NCBI GenBank assembly: GCA_002794465.1 | Contig: MTSL01000150.1 | Span: 1-64,000 of the forward strand | DNA length: 64,000 bases | DNA from: Paramicrosporidium saccamoebae | Lineage: Eukaryota > Rozellomycota | Direction: 5' to 3' | Part shown: positions 26,979-36,229 of the stretch, piece by piece | Layout of the letters: each line of letters starts with the position of its first letter | Position numbering within the stretch: position 1 is the first letter of the stretch | Program-made: the position numbers and the translations under genes | The notes under the pieces: generated by a model | Told to the model about the DNA's origin: nothing | What the model saw: only the letters and a program-made list of their open reading frames with translations | The model's database searches: none

Positions 26979-28439
26979 ATGAAGTCCTTCGACGCCCTTT
27001 TATTTACATTATATGTATGCTCTCTAGCACTTGCTAGTAGTAGTGAGCATCCAGCTCAGGATCATCTGTCCATCTTTACGAGGGATAGCACTGAAGAGAG
27101 TGACGAGTCTGATAAATCCGTCCCTTCTTTTAGCGCCCTGCTAGAGTCACTTCGTGGCGGCTCGACGTTCAAACATCTCGAGACTACAGAACCTCTACCT
27201 AGTTTTTTTTCACAGAGACCACGGACTGAAGCATCAAGAGCAGCTACTGAAAATCTGGTGGTCCGTCCCAAAAAGTTTCCGGGTCCGTTGCTTGCCACCG
27301 TGGTACCTGATCTCTTGCCACCTACCCCCCAAGAAACGAGTGGTTCGAGGCCCATCAGGCCAGTATTCGACAAAACTGTTAGTTCAAACCCCGAAATTAA
27401 AGTGCTCCGATTACCTTCAAGGTCTAATCAGGTACGACAGATGGACAAGACAAATTTCCACTTTCCCCCAGACCAGTATAATCCGGAGAATGGTAGCTCA
27501 GCAGCATACCCACGTACAGCAACAGTACCGCCGCCAGAGTTACGACCTGTGCAAGCAAAACCTATAGAGTCCGATTTCTACCCTTCCAGAAGATCGGTTG
27601 GCACTGTAACCTCGCCTCCCCGGCCAGAATTCCGGCTGTATCCAACTGTTCAGCCCAGCGATCAGCCAATGTATCAAGGCATAAATAGCAGTCAGACGAC
27701 AGGACCTGCACCTGTCCGTACACAAGCACAAGTGGACAAGCCCGACTCTTTTCTAACCTTAGATACACAAAACGCGACTATACATCAGACATCAGTGGGA
27801 CGAGCGGAATGGTTTAGGAAATCTTACAACCACAACTCCGCATCCCAAACTACTAGGCCGAATTCAGAGTCGCCGGTTGTTTTCTCCGAACGTCATTATT
27901 GTGGATTCTTACGTCCCAAAGAGTCAACGTCCCATCTATGGAGCAGAGGTGGCTTCATGGGCTACAGAATAACTGGTCAGCAAATGTTTTTCTTGGATGG
28001 TTACGCGCTTGGAATTAAATTGAACCATGGGCGTATTGAAACGTGGAGAAACTGTGATCTTGATGAGGAAGCCTTGCAGTTTGAAACATTCAAGGCCAAG
28101 TATCCATTGGAAAAGGATGGTCTTGTCGTTTCCCTTCGTGATAATCGTCAATTGGTTATGGCTGCCTATGGTCTCTCTCCCCTCGGAGCGATTCTCCTCC
28201 GCTCTAATGGAACTCATCTCCTCCCTATCGCTCGTTCAATCGATGGTACTGTCAAACCTTTTGATGTGCAAGATGGGGATGTTGTTGTGGTGGGACCATT
28301 GGATAGCATATTACGTCTGGAATCGAAAGATCTCCAAATGGCCTCTGGAGATTCACCAAAAACGATTCTCGAAAGTTTCAAAACTCAGGTCGACAGATCG
28401 CTTCATGTTGTCGCTACCATATCCACTAATGGTGACTAG
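26979..28439 (+). CDS. Secreted protein with degenerate PP2C/PTC7-like domain, copy 1
   Basis: 486 residues with signal peptide MKSFDALLFTLYVCSLALA. Residues about 20-270 are Pro/Ser/Thr-rich and disordered, with a conserved acidic TEESDESDKSVPSFSALL near the start. The C-terminal 190 residues form a compact domain. FFLDGYALG (about 337) sits where PTC7-type PP2C phosphatases have VADGVGGW; LVMAAYGLSPLGAILLRSNG where they have the GDSG..VLR strand; and FDVQDGDVVVVGPLDSIL (about 427) where they have FDVQ.GD....TDGLFDN. Most metal-binding Asp residues are thus replaced. I infer a secreted pseudophosphatase; this rests on pattern only. Intron-free. Confidence 0.7.
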   Translation: MKSFDALLFTLYVCSLALASSSEHPAQDHLSIFTRDSTEESDESDKSVPSFSALLESLRGGSTFKHLETTEPLPSFFSQRPRTEASRAATENLVVRPKKFPGPLLATVVPDLLPPTPQETSGSRPIRPVFDKTVSSNPEIKVLRLPSRSNQVRQMDKTNFHFPPDQYNPENGSSAAYPRTATVPPPELRPVQAKPIESDFYPSRRSVGTVTSPPRPEFRLYPTVQPSDQPMYQGINSSQTTGPAPVRTQAQVDKPDSFLTLDTQNATIHQTSVGRAEWFRKSYNHNSASQTTRPNSESPVVFSERHYCGFLRPKESTSHLWSRGGFMGYRITGQQMFFLDGYALGIKLNHGRIETWRNCDLDEEALQFETFKAKYPLEKDGLVVSLRDNRQLVMAAYGLSPLGAILLRSNGTHLLPIARSIDGTVKPFDVQDGDVVVVGPLDSILRLESKDLQMASGDSPKTILESFKTQVDRSLHVVATISTNGD

Positions 28440-28732
28440 AATAAACACATTGATTCGCCAAAGCTGTTGATTTGCTTAATGTCATTCTACACACAGGTGG
28501 CATTCTCAGTAACTAGTGCCCAGTTTATAGTCTTTTGGGCTATCTTTATATGACAAAAGTATTCTTATTTGCGACTCTGGCACATGTAGAGGTGAATTGA
28601 GATCACTCATTTACTGAAAATACAACTGTCCGATATAAGTGATATGACTTGGTTAGACCAGATTCTCGACTAGTGTCACAACATTTAGAGTTTCTGTGAT
28701 AATCCTCACAATATCCTAACCAGGGGCCGTTC

Positions 28733-30208
28733 ATGAAGCTTCTTGACGTCCTTTTACTTGCAATATGTGTATGTACTTTAGCATTGGGTGATCGTCTAAA
28801 GCAAAACAGGCCCTCTAATATTGAGTGGATTAGCACCGAAGAGAGTGACGAGCATGGCAAATCTGTCCCTTCCTTTAGTGCCTTGATAAAGTCGCTTCGC
28901 AACGGCTCGACGTCCGGACCTCTCGAGACTTCAGAGCCTCTACAAGAGTTTTTCGCACAATTACCACAACCTGGATTAACGAGAGAAAATATTGAAACTT
29001 CAGTGACCCGTCCCAAAACGTTTCGTGACCCGTTGCTTGCTATCCGGGAGCCTGATGCTTCACCACTCGCCTCCCAAGTACTAAGTGATCTGACACTTGG
29101 CATTCCAGCATCCAATAGCTCTGATGATCTAAAACTCGGAAACAAAGCACTCCGGCCACTCTCAAGGCCTAATCCAGAACTTCAGGTGCGAAAGACTGAT
29201 TTCTATTCTCGCCCAGGCCAGCCGAATACGGGGAGGCGGATAATAGCGCCCCCACTTATGGCCGTAATACCAGCCTCAGAGCCGTGTTCTGTACAAACAA
29301 AGATTATTGGGTCCGATCTTCGCCCTTCCAGTGGGACGGTTGGCGCTGCCAAGCCGCCTTCTCAGTCAACATGTCACCCGTATTTAACTTTTCAGTCCAT
29401 AGGTCAACAAACGCATCAAAAAACTACAAATCCTGAAGCCTTAGAGTCAGTACCTATCCATAAACAATTACAAGCGAACAGATCCGGCCCTCATCCATCC
29501 TTAGACACACAAAACGAGACAACACTTCGAACAGTATTCGAACGAGCACAATGGTTTCAGAGTTCTACTACCTATTACTATAGCTCTCAGACCGCTTCTC
29601 CAGATTTGCAGTCGCCAATTGTCTTCTCTCAGCGCCACTACCACGGAGTGATACGCCCCAAAATGTATAGTAGCCACATGGTGGCCAAGAGTCGCTTCAT
29701 GGGCTCTAAAATATCTTCGAGCCGTATATTGTTCTTGGACAATTACAGGATTGGCAATCCAATAAGCCAGACACGTGACATGAACTGGGACTCACATAAG
29801 CTTGATGAAAATGGACTGCAGCTTGAAAACTTTAAGGTTTTGTACCCATCGATGAAGGATGGCCTTGTTGTTTCTCTTTGTGATAACTGTCAATTGGTTT
29901 TGGCATCCTATGGTCTCCCCCCACTCGGAGCGATTCTTCTCCGCTCTGATGGGACTCGCCTTTCCCCCATTGCGCGTTCGCTCGATGACACTGTTAAATC
30001 TTATCACGTGCAAGATGATGATGTTGTTGTGGTGGGTTCACTCAGTAAAATTTCGCAGTTGGGATCAAAAGTCCTCCAACTGACCTCTAAAGATTCGCCA
30101 GAAACAATTGCTGAAAAACTCTGTTTCCAGGTTGGCAAATCAGTTTATGTCATCGCCATTATTTCCACCGTCCCGACCAGTTCTACGAGTTCCACTAGTG
30201 GCGACTAG
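28733..30208 (+). CDS. Secreted protein with degenerate PP2C/PTC7-like domain, copy 2
   Basis: 491 residues, tandem paralogue of the preceding gene with the same layout: signal peptide MKLLDVLLLAICVCTLALG, acidic STEESDEHGKSVPSFSALI, a disordered Pro/Thr-rich middle, and the C-terminal domain. Here the DG of copy 1 has become DN (LFLDNYRIG), the central strand reads LVLASYGLPPLGAILLRSDG, and the end motif YHVQDDDVVVVGSLSKI has lost the Gly-Asp. The disordered part is far more diverged than the C-terminal domain, so the domain is what is being kept. It ends in Ser/Thr repeats (TSSTSSTSG). Confidence 0.7.
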   Translation: MKLLDVLLLAICVCTLALGDRLKQNRPSNIEWISTEESDEHGKSVPSFSALIKSLRNGSTSGPLETSEPLQEFFAQLPQPGLTRENIETSVTRPKTFRDPLLAIREPDASPLASQVLSDLTLGIPASNSSDDLKLGNKALRPLSRPNPELQVRKTDFYSRPGQPNTGRRIIAPPLMAVIPASEPCSVQTKIIGSDLRPSSGTVGAAKPPSQSTCHPYLTFQSIGQQTHQKTTNPEALESVPIHKQLQANRSGPHPSLDTQNETTLRTVFERAQWFQSSTTYYYSSQTASPDLQSPIVFSQRHYHGVIRPKMYSSHMVAKSRFMGSKISSSRILFLDNYRIGNPISQTRDMNWDSHKLDENGLQLENFKVLYPSMKDGLVVSLCDNCQLVLASYGLPPLGAILLRSDGTRLSPIARSLDDTVKSYHVQDDDVVVVGSLSKISQLGSKVLQLTSKDSPETIAEKLCFQVGKSVYVIAIISTVPTSSTSSTSGD

Positions 30209-30641
30209 AATAGATCTGGTGTTTCGCTAGAGTTGTTGATTTTTTGGTGTCATTCTCGGTAACTAGCGCTCCGCCTCAATGGCTTTCTGGAATCTTTTCA
30301 GGACAGAAATGTCCTCGTCTGCAATTCTGGCACGTATGCTTTAGTAAATATACTGTTGGGCAGAAATTCATTGTTCCAACCCTTAAGGGGTCGATTATGG
30401 TAGCGCCCTAAAATTTTATTACTGGGAATGGACAATCGAGTACCTTGTTATCCAATGTATTCCTCTCATAGTCTAGAATCGAGCCGGCCATCAGGACATG
30501 GGCTAATGTGGCATAATTACAGCTATCCAGAAAAGGGTCCGTACAGGATGGCGGACGCATAATAAAAGAGTGCACGGTGATTGGTCGAAGAGTAAACAAT
30601 AGCAATCAAGCCGGCCCACAGCTACGCCTCATGAGAAAGAC
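30209..30641. other. Intergenic region with CCAAT-type box
   Basis: 433 bp. The first 100 bp resemble the 3' flank of copy 1 (for example GTTGATTT.., CATTCTC.GTAACTAG.GC). TGATTGG at 30579-30585, the reverse of CCAATCA, lies 57 bp before the next start codon. Nothing else seen. Confidence 0.45.
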
Positions 30642-32273
30642 ATGACGTTTATATTTATTGCATATCTTTGCTTAGTTGGAGGAGAGATGATCTCCTGGAT
30701 GCCGATCAGACCCGAGCGCCCGGCTGGGTTTGTTGGCTTTTCGGGGGTAATCACAGTACCACTGTTTTACAACAATACAACGAATACGCTGGACATTTTT
30801 GCAAGGAAATTTCTCAAAGATGGACAGACAGTGGGAAAGATTGTGCATCTGGTGGTGGGTGGGCCAGGACAGTCCAGTGACGTGTGGTTGTCTCATTTGG
30901 AGGGGCTGACAACAATGTTTGGCAGCGATACGCTCTTTGTGATTACTGACCATCGCGGCATGGGAAGGAGTAGCCCGTTATGCAGTCCCCACGATATTAG
31001 TTGGGAGACTAACTGGGGAGGATTTATGGCCAAACTAAAATACCCGATCAAGGCGATTACGGTCAGCAATGCTGGGCGGGATCTGGTGAGGATAGCCGAG
31101 TGTCTCCGAGAAGAGTTTCCTGCGGTCGAACAGATTGTTGTTGGGTCATCATATGGCAGTAGAGTAGCCACGGCAGCAATCAATACCTCTCCAGACATTT
31201 TCAAAGTCGCCATAATGGACGGTCTAGACGTGGAAAACATGGCCGGTCTGGGTCCTGTGCGGATTGGGGCACTACTGGACAATTGTCGTCGAAACCATTA
31301 TTGCCACCGTGTGGTCGGCGAGCCGGAGAGACTGGAAAAGCTAATTCCCGCGATTCGGGCGGAGAGGAATGGTTGCACACGACTGTTCTTTGCGGCCATG
31401 AAACAGCATCTCAGAATAGATGTCGAGTGTGATGCACTGGAACTTGCCTTTTATAAGCTTCTCATTGCCAAATCAACTCCAGAGAAACGACAAATCCCCG
31501 CCATGTTGGTGCTGGCCCTCTTAAAGCAATTTGAGGAATGTTCTGATGAGGTAATGGTCCAACGCATGACAGAAAAGACGATACGCTCTCTGAAAAAGTC
31601 TGGCATTGTCACAAGCTCTGGTTCTGGAACACCCGACGACTTACTAGTTCACCTCTATATCAGTGCAAGCGAAAAATGGCATGGTACCCCGCCGCCATAT
31701 TGCCAGGTGAAATGCGACGCACGCGCATACAAGTTTTGCATTACTGCAGCCATGTATCAACGATATCGGGACCATTTTGGAGATTCTGTATATTTGCCAG
31801 TTGGGCCAAGTCAACAGCCTTTGACAGGTAACACGCGAGTGTTGGTGTTGGCCGGTGCCTTGGATTACTCTACGCCGCTGGTTGCAGCTGAGACCTTGGT
31901 AGCCAAGATGAAAGTGCCTAGTAAGCAGATCCTCGTCTTTCGAAACCGTGGACACGGACTGCTGCATAACACAGAGTGTGTTCGGCGAGCAATCAAGGCG
32001 GTGCTTACAGGTGGCGGTTACGATGATGCACAAGCTTGTCTAAATGCCATAAATAGCGTCACTTTGGACTGGGAAGGCCAAGATTTTCCGAACCAAAAAA
32101 AGCTTTTCGCAGTTCCGCCTACAGAAGACGAACGGAATAGCAACAGGGCCGTCCTGGAAAATGATCAATCTCGTATTAGATCGTCTTGGACATGCACAAC
32201 AGTAATCCTCTTCATAATATTCTTTTTCTTGGGGCTTGTTGCCGGATTCTTGTATTACCGCAGATCCGTTTGA
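30642..32273 (+). CDS. Membrane-tethered alpha/beta-hydrolase, S33 peptidase type
   Basis: 543 residues. N-terminal signal (MTFIFIAYLCLVGGEM), alpha/beta-hydrolase fold, and a C-terminal membrane helix (TCTTVILFIIFFFLGLVAGF) followed by YYRRSV. Catalytic pattern: oxyanion HLVVGGPGQSS, FVITDHRGMGRSSPLC, nucleophile elbow VGSSYGSR, Asp in LAGALDYSTPL and His in NRGHGLL. These match the tripeptidyl/prolyl aminopeptidase S33 group (GGPG, DxRGxG, GxSYG). The topology places the enzyme outside the cell or in a secretory compartment, tethered to the membrane, perhaps trimming peptides from host proteins. Intron-free. Confidence 0.85.
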   Translation: MTFIFIAYLCLVGGEMISWMPIRPERPAGFVGFSGVITVPLFYNNTTNTLDIFARKFLKDGQTVGKIVHLVVGGPGQSSDVWLSHLEGLTTMFGSDTLFVITDHRGMGRSSPLCSPHDISWETNWGGFMAKLKYPIKAITVSNAGRDLVRIAECLREEFPAVEQIVVGSSYGSRVATAAINTSPDIFKVAIMDGLDVENMAGLGPVRIGALLDNCRRNHYCHRVVGEPERLEKLIPAIRAERNGCTRLFFAAMKQHLRIDVECDALELAFYKLLIAKSTPEKRQIPAMLVLALLKQFEECSDEVMVQRMTEKTIRSLKKSGIVTSSGSGTPDDLLVHLYISASEKWHGTPPPYCQVKCDARAYKFCITAAMYQRYRDHFGDSVYLPVGPSQQPLTGNTRVLVLAGALDYSTPLVAAETLVAKMKVPSKQILVFRNRGHGLLHNTECVRRAIKAVLTGGGYDDAQACLNAINSVTLDWEGQDFPNQKKLFAVPPTEDERNSNRAVLENDQSRIRSSWTCTTVILFIIFFFLGLVAGFLYYRRSV

Positions 32274-32738
32274 TACAGTCCGAGTATTGAGTGTGATTCA
32301 GGGTATGATCTCTTGTGCTCTCGGCCTGTTAGATTATATCTTCTGCTCTTGCGTATTGATTTGGACGTTGCTTATGCAATGGAGGTCCTCCTAGCGGGAA
32401 ACGGAAATCACTCTAGTCTGGTATTTTTAGTAGCTGTCTTGTTAAATGGTACCGTTACCAATGCTATCACAAAATTTGAAGGGATACACACGGGCTATGG
32501 ATTAAACTCTCCCCTCTGATAGAGGATCATTACTGTCGCGTAGTGAGGATAATGCCACAGACGGGAAGGGGTGTTTGTTTACTGCTAGTCCTAGAATAGT
32601 ATGGATACACATCTCACTGTCCTCAAATACCCAGCAACTAATCAACCCTCTACGTCAAATACCCGACTAATCAATCCTCTGTCTCTACCTCTACGTCACA
32701 TTATTATCAAACCCGTATGAATCAATAATACAATCTAT
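32274..32738. other. Intergenic region with inverted LTR-like repeat
   Basis: No gene supported. Contains the minus-strand LTR-like element 32534-32700. Confidence 0.55.
32534..32700 (-). mobile_element. Solo-LTR-like element, copy 5, minus strand
   Basis: 167 bp. On the minus strand it begins TGTGACGTAGAGG and ends CCTCACTACGCGACA, as in the other copies, but the middle is shortened and the unit TACGTCAxxTACCCGACTAATCAA is partly duplicated. Flanks are TTAC and TTAT, a decayed 4-bp duplication at best. Confidence 0.65.
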
Positions 32739-34085
32739 TTAGACAGCTAAAGCTATAACGCTAATTATGGTCGATAGTAATAAAACCGACATTGATACGA
32801 CAACGGCGGACGCACCACTCTTGACGCAGCGACGGCTATACTCTTTAAAGACCGTCTTGCTTCGCCTAATGCTGCGCATTTGGTCTCTGGTTATTGTCCA
32901 GCATGGATGCTCTCGGTCTTCGCCATCCTTCTGTCGTCCCTTTCCCAGTTGGTCAAACGGCAATGCCCGGATGGCATCTCCAGTGGGAACATATCTTATT
33001 TGATCTCGAGTAACAAACGGCCACCATTTGATTTGCGAAATCATGGCCGGAGTAAGTCCGCTAAAGGCAGGCGGTGGGATGCGAACAAAACACTCTTGTG
33101 GAAGGGAGCGGACAATCCAGGGGGAAACAGTGGGCTGTCGGAAGTGGGATTCGGTGAGAGCAGAACAGCCATCAGATAGCATTCCAAACGTGGAGGCCTG
33201 CGCCTTGGTGAGACGACCGAGAATGTTGAGATTGGAAGCAACTTGCTGAGTTGTCACCTTCAAATAGGCTCTTTTAGATGTTGCTCGTTGTTGATTGACC
33301 TGGGCACTACCACCAAATGTCGGATCAGCCAAACCTGACTGCCCTAGTGTACCAGCGGCTAAGCCTCCGTTTTGTCCTAGGGCTCCAGGCTGAATACCAC
33401 CGTCTTTGGACGCTTCTTGTCGGGCTACTGCAAATCTTTCTCCCGAAGGCATGGTGTGCACATCTCTTTTGACGGAATAGGACATTCCCCAAGAGTTTTT
33501 CGAATCATCTTGAACTGCACCTTGTCCCAGTTGGCCTGATTGTCCTGATTGTCCTGATTGTCCTGATTGGCCTGGCTGTCCTACTGGACCGGCAGGACCA
33601 GCTCGCAACACTACCAAAAGCTCATTCTTTCCTTGTAGTCGCGCCTGTTGGGCAAACTGCCTCCAAATCCGCTCTCCAACCACGCAGTGCTGCATCACTG
33701 CGCGCACAAACGGCACGGAATTGTTGTTCACAAAACTATTCAGCAGCTCACGTAGGGTTGACCTCGAGAGCTGCCCGCATCTGGTCTGAATGTAGGCTCG
33801 GAACGCTCGGGGAAGGAAAGATTGGTACAACCGGAGGGCGAAGCGATCAAAATCTCTAAACTTTGGGAGCTGGTTGGGACAACGACGGATAAGAGCAGCG
33901 AGAGTGCGATCATGTGTGCTCATTAAACATTGCTCCATACCGCGGGTGCCGAGTTCGTCGCAATCGGCAAGACGGATGGCACGAGTATGGCCCGCCCGGC
34001 AATGCCTCACCCAACGATTTGGAATCGACATGAATCCGAGTGCCATAGGCACAATGCTAGCAATGATGAACGTGTTTAAATGCAT
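32739..34085 (-). CDS. Secreted, membrane-anchored protein with collagen-like Gly-Gln-Ser and F-LT repeats
   Basis: 448 residues with signal peptide (MHLNTFIIASIVPMALG) and a C-terminal membrane helix (VVVSMSVLLLSTIISVIALAV). Residues about 25-160 are Cys-containing and helical. A Gly-Pro-Ala to GQSGQSGQSGQSGQ low-complexity stretch (about 162-187) is coded by 9-bp repeats. The C-terminal region has degenerate repeats of the type PPPAFSGLTPAMISQIKWWP, FVTRDQIRYVP, WTITRDQMRSI, resembling F..LT..QI..I repeats seen in proteins of several intracellular microbes. Probably a cell-surface or spore-surface protein; I do not recognise a precise family. Confidence 0.72.
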   Translation of the reverse strand: MHLNTFIIASIVPMALGFMSIPNRWVRHCRAGHTRAIRLADCDELGTRGMEQCLMSTHDRTLAALIRRCPNQLPKFRDFDRFALRLYQSFLPRAFRAYIQTRCGQLSRSTLRELLNSFVNNNSVPFVRAVMQHCVVGERIWRQFAQQARLQGKNELLVVLRAGPAGPVGQPGQSGQSGQSGQSGQLGQGAVQDDSKNSWGMSYSVKRDVHTMPSGERFAVARQEASKDGGIQPGALGQNGGLAAGTLGQSGLADPTFGGSAQVNQQRATSKRAYLKVTTQQVASNLNILGRLTKAQASTFGMLSDGCSALTESHFRQPTVSPWIVRSLPQECFVRIPPPAFSGLTPAMISQIKWWPFVTRDQIRYVPTGDAIRALPFDQLGKGRQKDGEDREHPCWTITRDQMRSIRRSKTVFKEYSRRCVKSGASAVVVSMSVLLLSTIISVIALAV

Positions 34086-34574
34086 CTTGCTAATGAATGC
34101 TGCCCAAGATGGCCAAGTAGTCGCCTTATATTCTTAGAGTCCCTCCCATTGGACGAAACCTACAACAGCCAATCATATGGCGCACATTTGGTTTTCATTG
34201 GGCATGGTGCAAGTATCCAAGGAAAATATGGTGTGTTCAATACTGATTGGTTTGGACTTGAAACATTGGGAACCATTTGTAAAGTGGTGAATTGATTAGC
34301 GTAAAGTTTGTTAAGCATGTATAAAGTAAAATGCCAAATAAAGCAGTGAAGTGGAGTAGAGTAAAGTAAAGTAAAGTTAAATTAAGTTAAGTGGAGTGGT
34401 AGAAAGGATTTGAACAACGATCTGAAGATTTACTAGTAAGATAAAGATACTTGGATCTGAAGTGAATGGCCTGCTTTATTATTATGGATTCAATAAATGT
34501 TAGTCTTTAATCCATTTGGCTGTTTCTGGCTTATTATGTGTTACCAATTTGACAATTCGGTTCACAAATCTTTA
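34086..34574. other. Divergent intergenic region with CCAATCA and low complexity
   Basis: CCAATCA at 34169-34175, 84 bp upstream of the minus-strand gene. A GTAAAGTAAAGTTAAATTAA low-complexity tract runs from about 34318 to 34400. No gene seen. Confidence 0.5.
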
Positions 34575-36158
34575 ATGTGGTGTTTGTCGGCGGCACTGTC
34601 GCTACTTTTATTCTCAATTGAATTGGCAGCTTTACAGATCAGTATTAGAGTCGTCCGGTTTACCTTGCGAGAAGTAAGCTTTGGATACTTAATAACGCTG
34701 CTGGACTTTGACAATTCACAGACATATCAGTCTCTAGAAGGATTGTTTAGGATCCCAGGTGCAGAACATCTCCAAGGGACATACGCCGACACTGTCTTTC
34801 CCAACGCAATTGCCCGTAAAATTTATGATCGGTACATTGACGAGCCGACACTCCATCGGCTAATGCTCCCCGTCCAATTTTTTCTGAGCAATACTTCATT
34901 AGAGCCTTTAATCTTTGCAGACTGGCACCGATACCGCCCCACTGCATTTGATTGTTGGGATTCGGAGGATATTATCCAGAGAGATCCTTGGCGGAGACTC
35001 GTCTTAGAGACCATTGCGGAGAGACCAAATATGGCTGGAAAAGGTGACTCATCTCATCTCGCGTATACTCTCGGCATAGCAAAGGCCTGGGAATTGTACA
35101 GACGCCAGCGGACACAATCCGTCTGGGATAATATTGACAGCTGGCAGGAGGAACGCCCGTTCACGCTGGTCTTGATCCAGGTTGCAACTGGGGATGTGCG
35201 TAAAAATGCACCATGGAAGCAACAAATGCTTGATTGGTTAACAACTAAACGACAACTCTGCGAGAAGGGAGCAACTGTCCCAAGGGAAAACCGAGAGCTT
35301 CTAGAGTTCCTATTGCTTGAAAATGGGGCCGAAAAATACTACAATGTGTTGCAACGACTCCCAGAAATGTTACATCAAGAGCCGCCAGCGCGTTTGTGTC
35401 TGTGGCATGGAAAGCTGCTCCATGTTGCCTTGAACAACGCTGCTTCGACCATAAATGCGGCAGAGTTTTTAGAAACAGTTGCCGCTCAGTATTTTCTACA
35501 GTATAATACGGAAGACTATAGTTTCCCTCTGATATCGTCCATTTTGAACTCGATCGGGAAATTGGGATTGGACTTGGAGTCGGATAGTGGGGTTGCCGTA
35601 AAACTAACTGCATTGCAAGCGATCCATCATCATTTGCCTCCATTATGGGGGAATCGTGACACCATGGTGGCTTATTGGAGGGTAAGGGTCGAGTCGTTTG
35701 GATCCATCGATTGGAATAATAATGTCCTATCGTGGCATAGCATTGTGGGAGAATTGAACTCCATATATTATGAGGAAAACTTGAGTGTTATGAATGCAGC
35801 TTTTGAAACTACCTTGAAGCTAAGAGATGTTGATGAAAACTTGATAGAGTGTCGAGATGTCTACTGCTTTTTACGTTACGTTCCAGCAGTAATGCTTAAT
35901 AAGACGAATGGATTTTCCATGACCTCCGATGGGTTTGAATTGGTTGATGGCGAGTCGCTTGCAGAGGACTTTTGGAATGCAATTGGGAGGATTATCGTCA
36001 TCGGAATGTTTTATGCTGGGCATGATGTCTTTAGATTATCCAAATCCACGTGGGATCGGATCTACACCCCAGAGGGGATGATTTCGCATACCAGCATTCA
36101 CAGTGTCCTGGATTGGGCGGGTATGCTCAAGTGTCGAGGCAAAAATCGAATTCAATAA
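34575..36158 (+). CDS. Large secreted helical protein, superfamily member P
   Basis: 527 residues from ATG 34575, chosen because MWCLSAALSLLLFSIELAAL is a signal peptide and aligns with the start of member Q; the frame opens earlier, at ATG 34497. Shared with Q: QISIRVV, YDRYIDEPTLHRLMLPV, FFLSNTSLEPLI..DWHRYRPT, RLCLWHGKLLHVAL, DVYCFL and SKSTWDRI. P and Q are adjacent, 71 bp apart. Similarity to members M and N is limited to order of helices and a C-terminal NAIGRIIVIGMF block. Function unknown, intron-free. Confidence 0.78.
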   Translation: MWCLSAALSLLLFSIELAALQISIRVVRFTLREVSFGYLITLLDFDNSQTYQSLEGLFRIPGAEHLQGTYADTVFPNAIARKIYDRYIDEPTLHRLMLPVQFFLSNTSLEPLIFADWHRYRPTAFDCWDSEDIIQRDPWRRLVLETIAERPNMAGKGDSSHLAYTLGIAKAWELYRRQRTQSVWDNIDSWQEERPFTLVLIQVATGDVRKNAPWKQQMLDWLTTKRQLCEKGATVPRENRELLEFLLLENGAEKYYNVLQRLPEMLHQEPPARLCLWHGKLLHVALNNAASTINAAEFLETVAAQYFLQYNTEDYSFPLISSILNSIGKLGLDLESDSGVAVKLTALQAIHHHLPPLWGNRDTMVAYWRVRVESFGSIDWNNNVLSWHSIVGELNSIYYEENLSVMNAAFETTLKLRDVDENLIECRDVYCFLRYVPAVMLNKTNGFSMTSDGFELVDGESLAEDFWNAIGRIIVIGMFYAGHDVFRLSKSTWDRIYTPEGMISHTSIHSVLDWAGMLKCRGKNRIQ

Positions 36159-36229
36159 ATATGGCGCCCGCCATAGGCCCGGTCGGGGGTAGTATTTTTG
36201 CAATTTGAACAGGGCCGTCGACATCGAAC

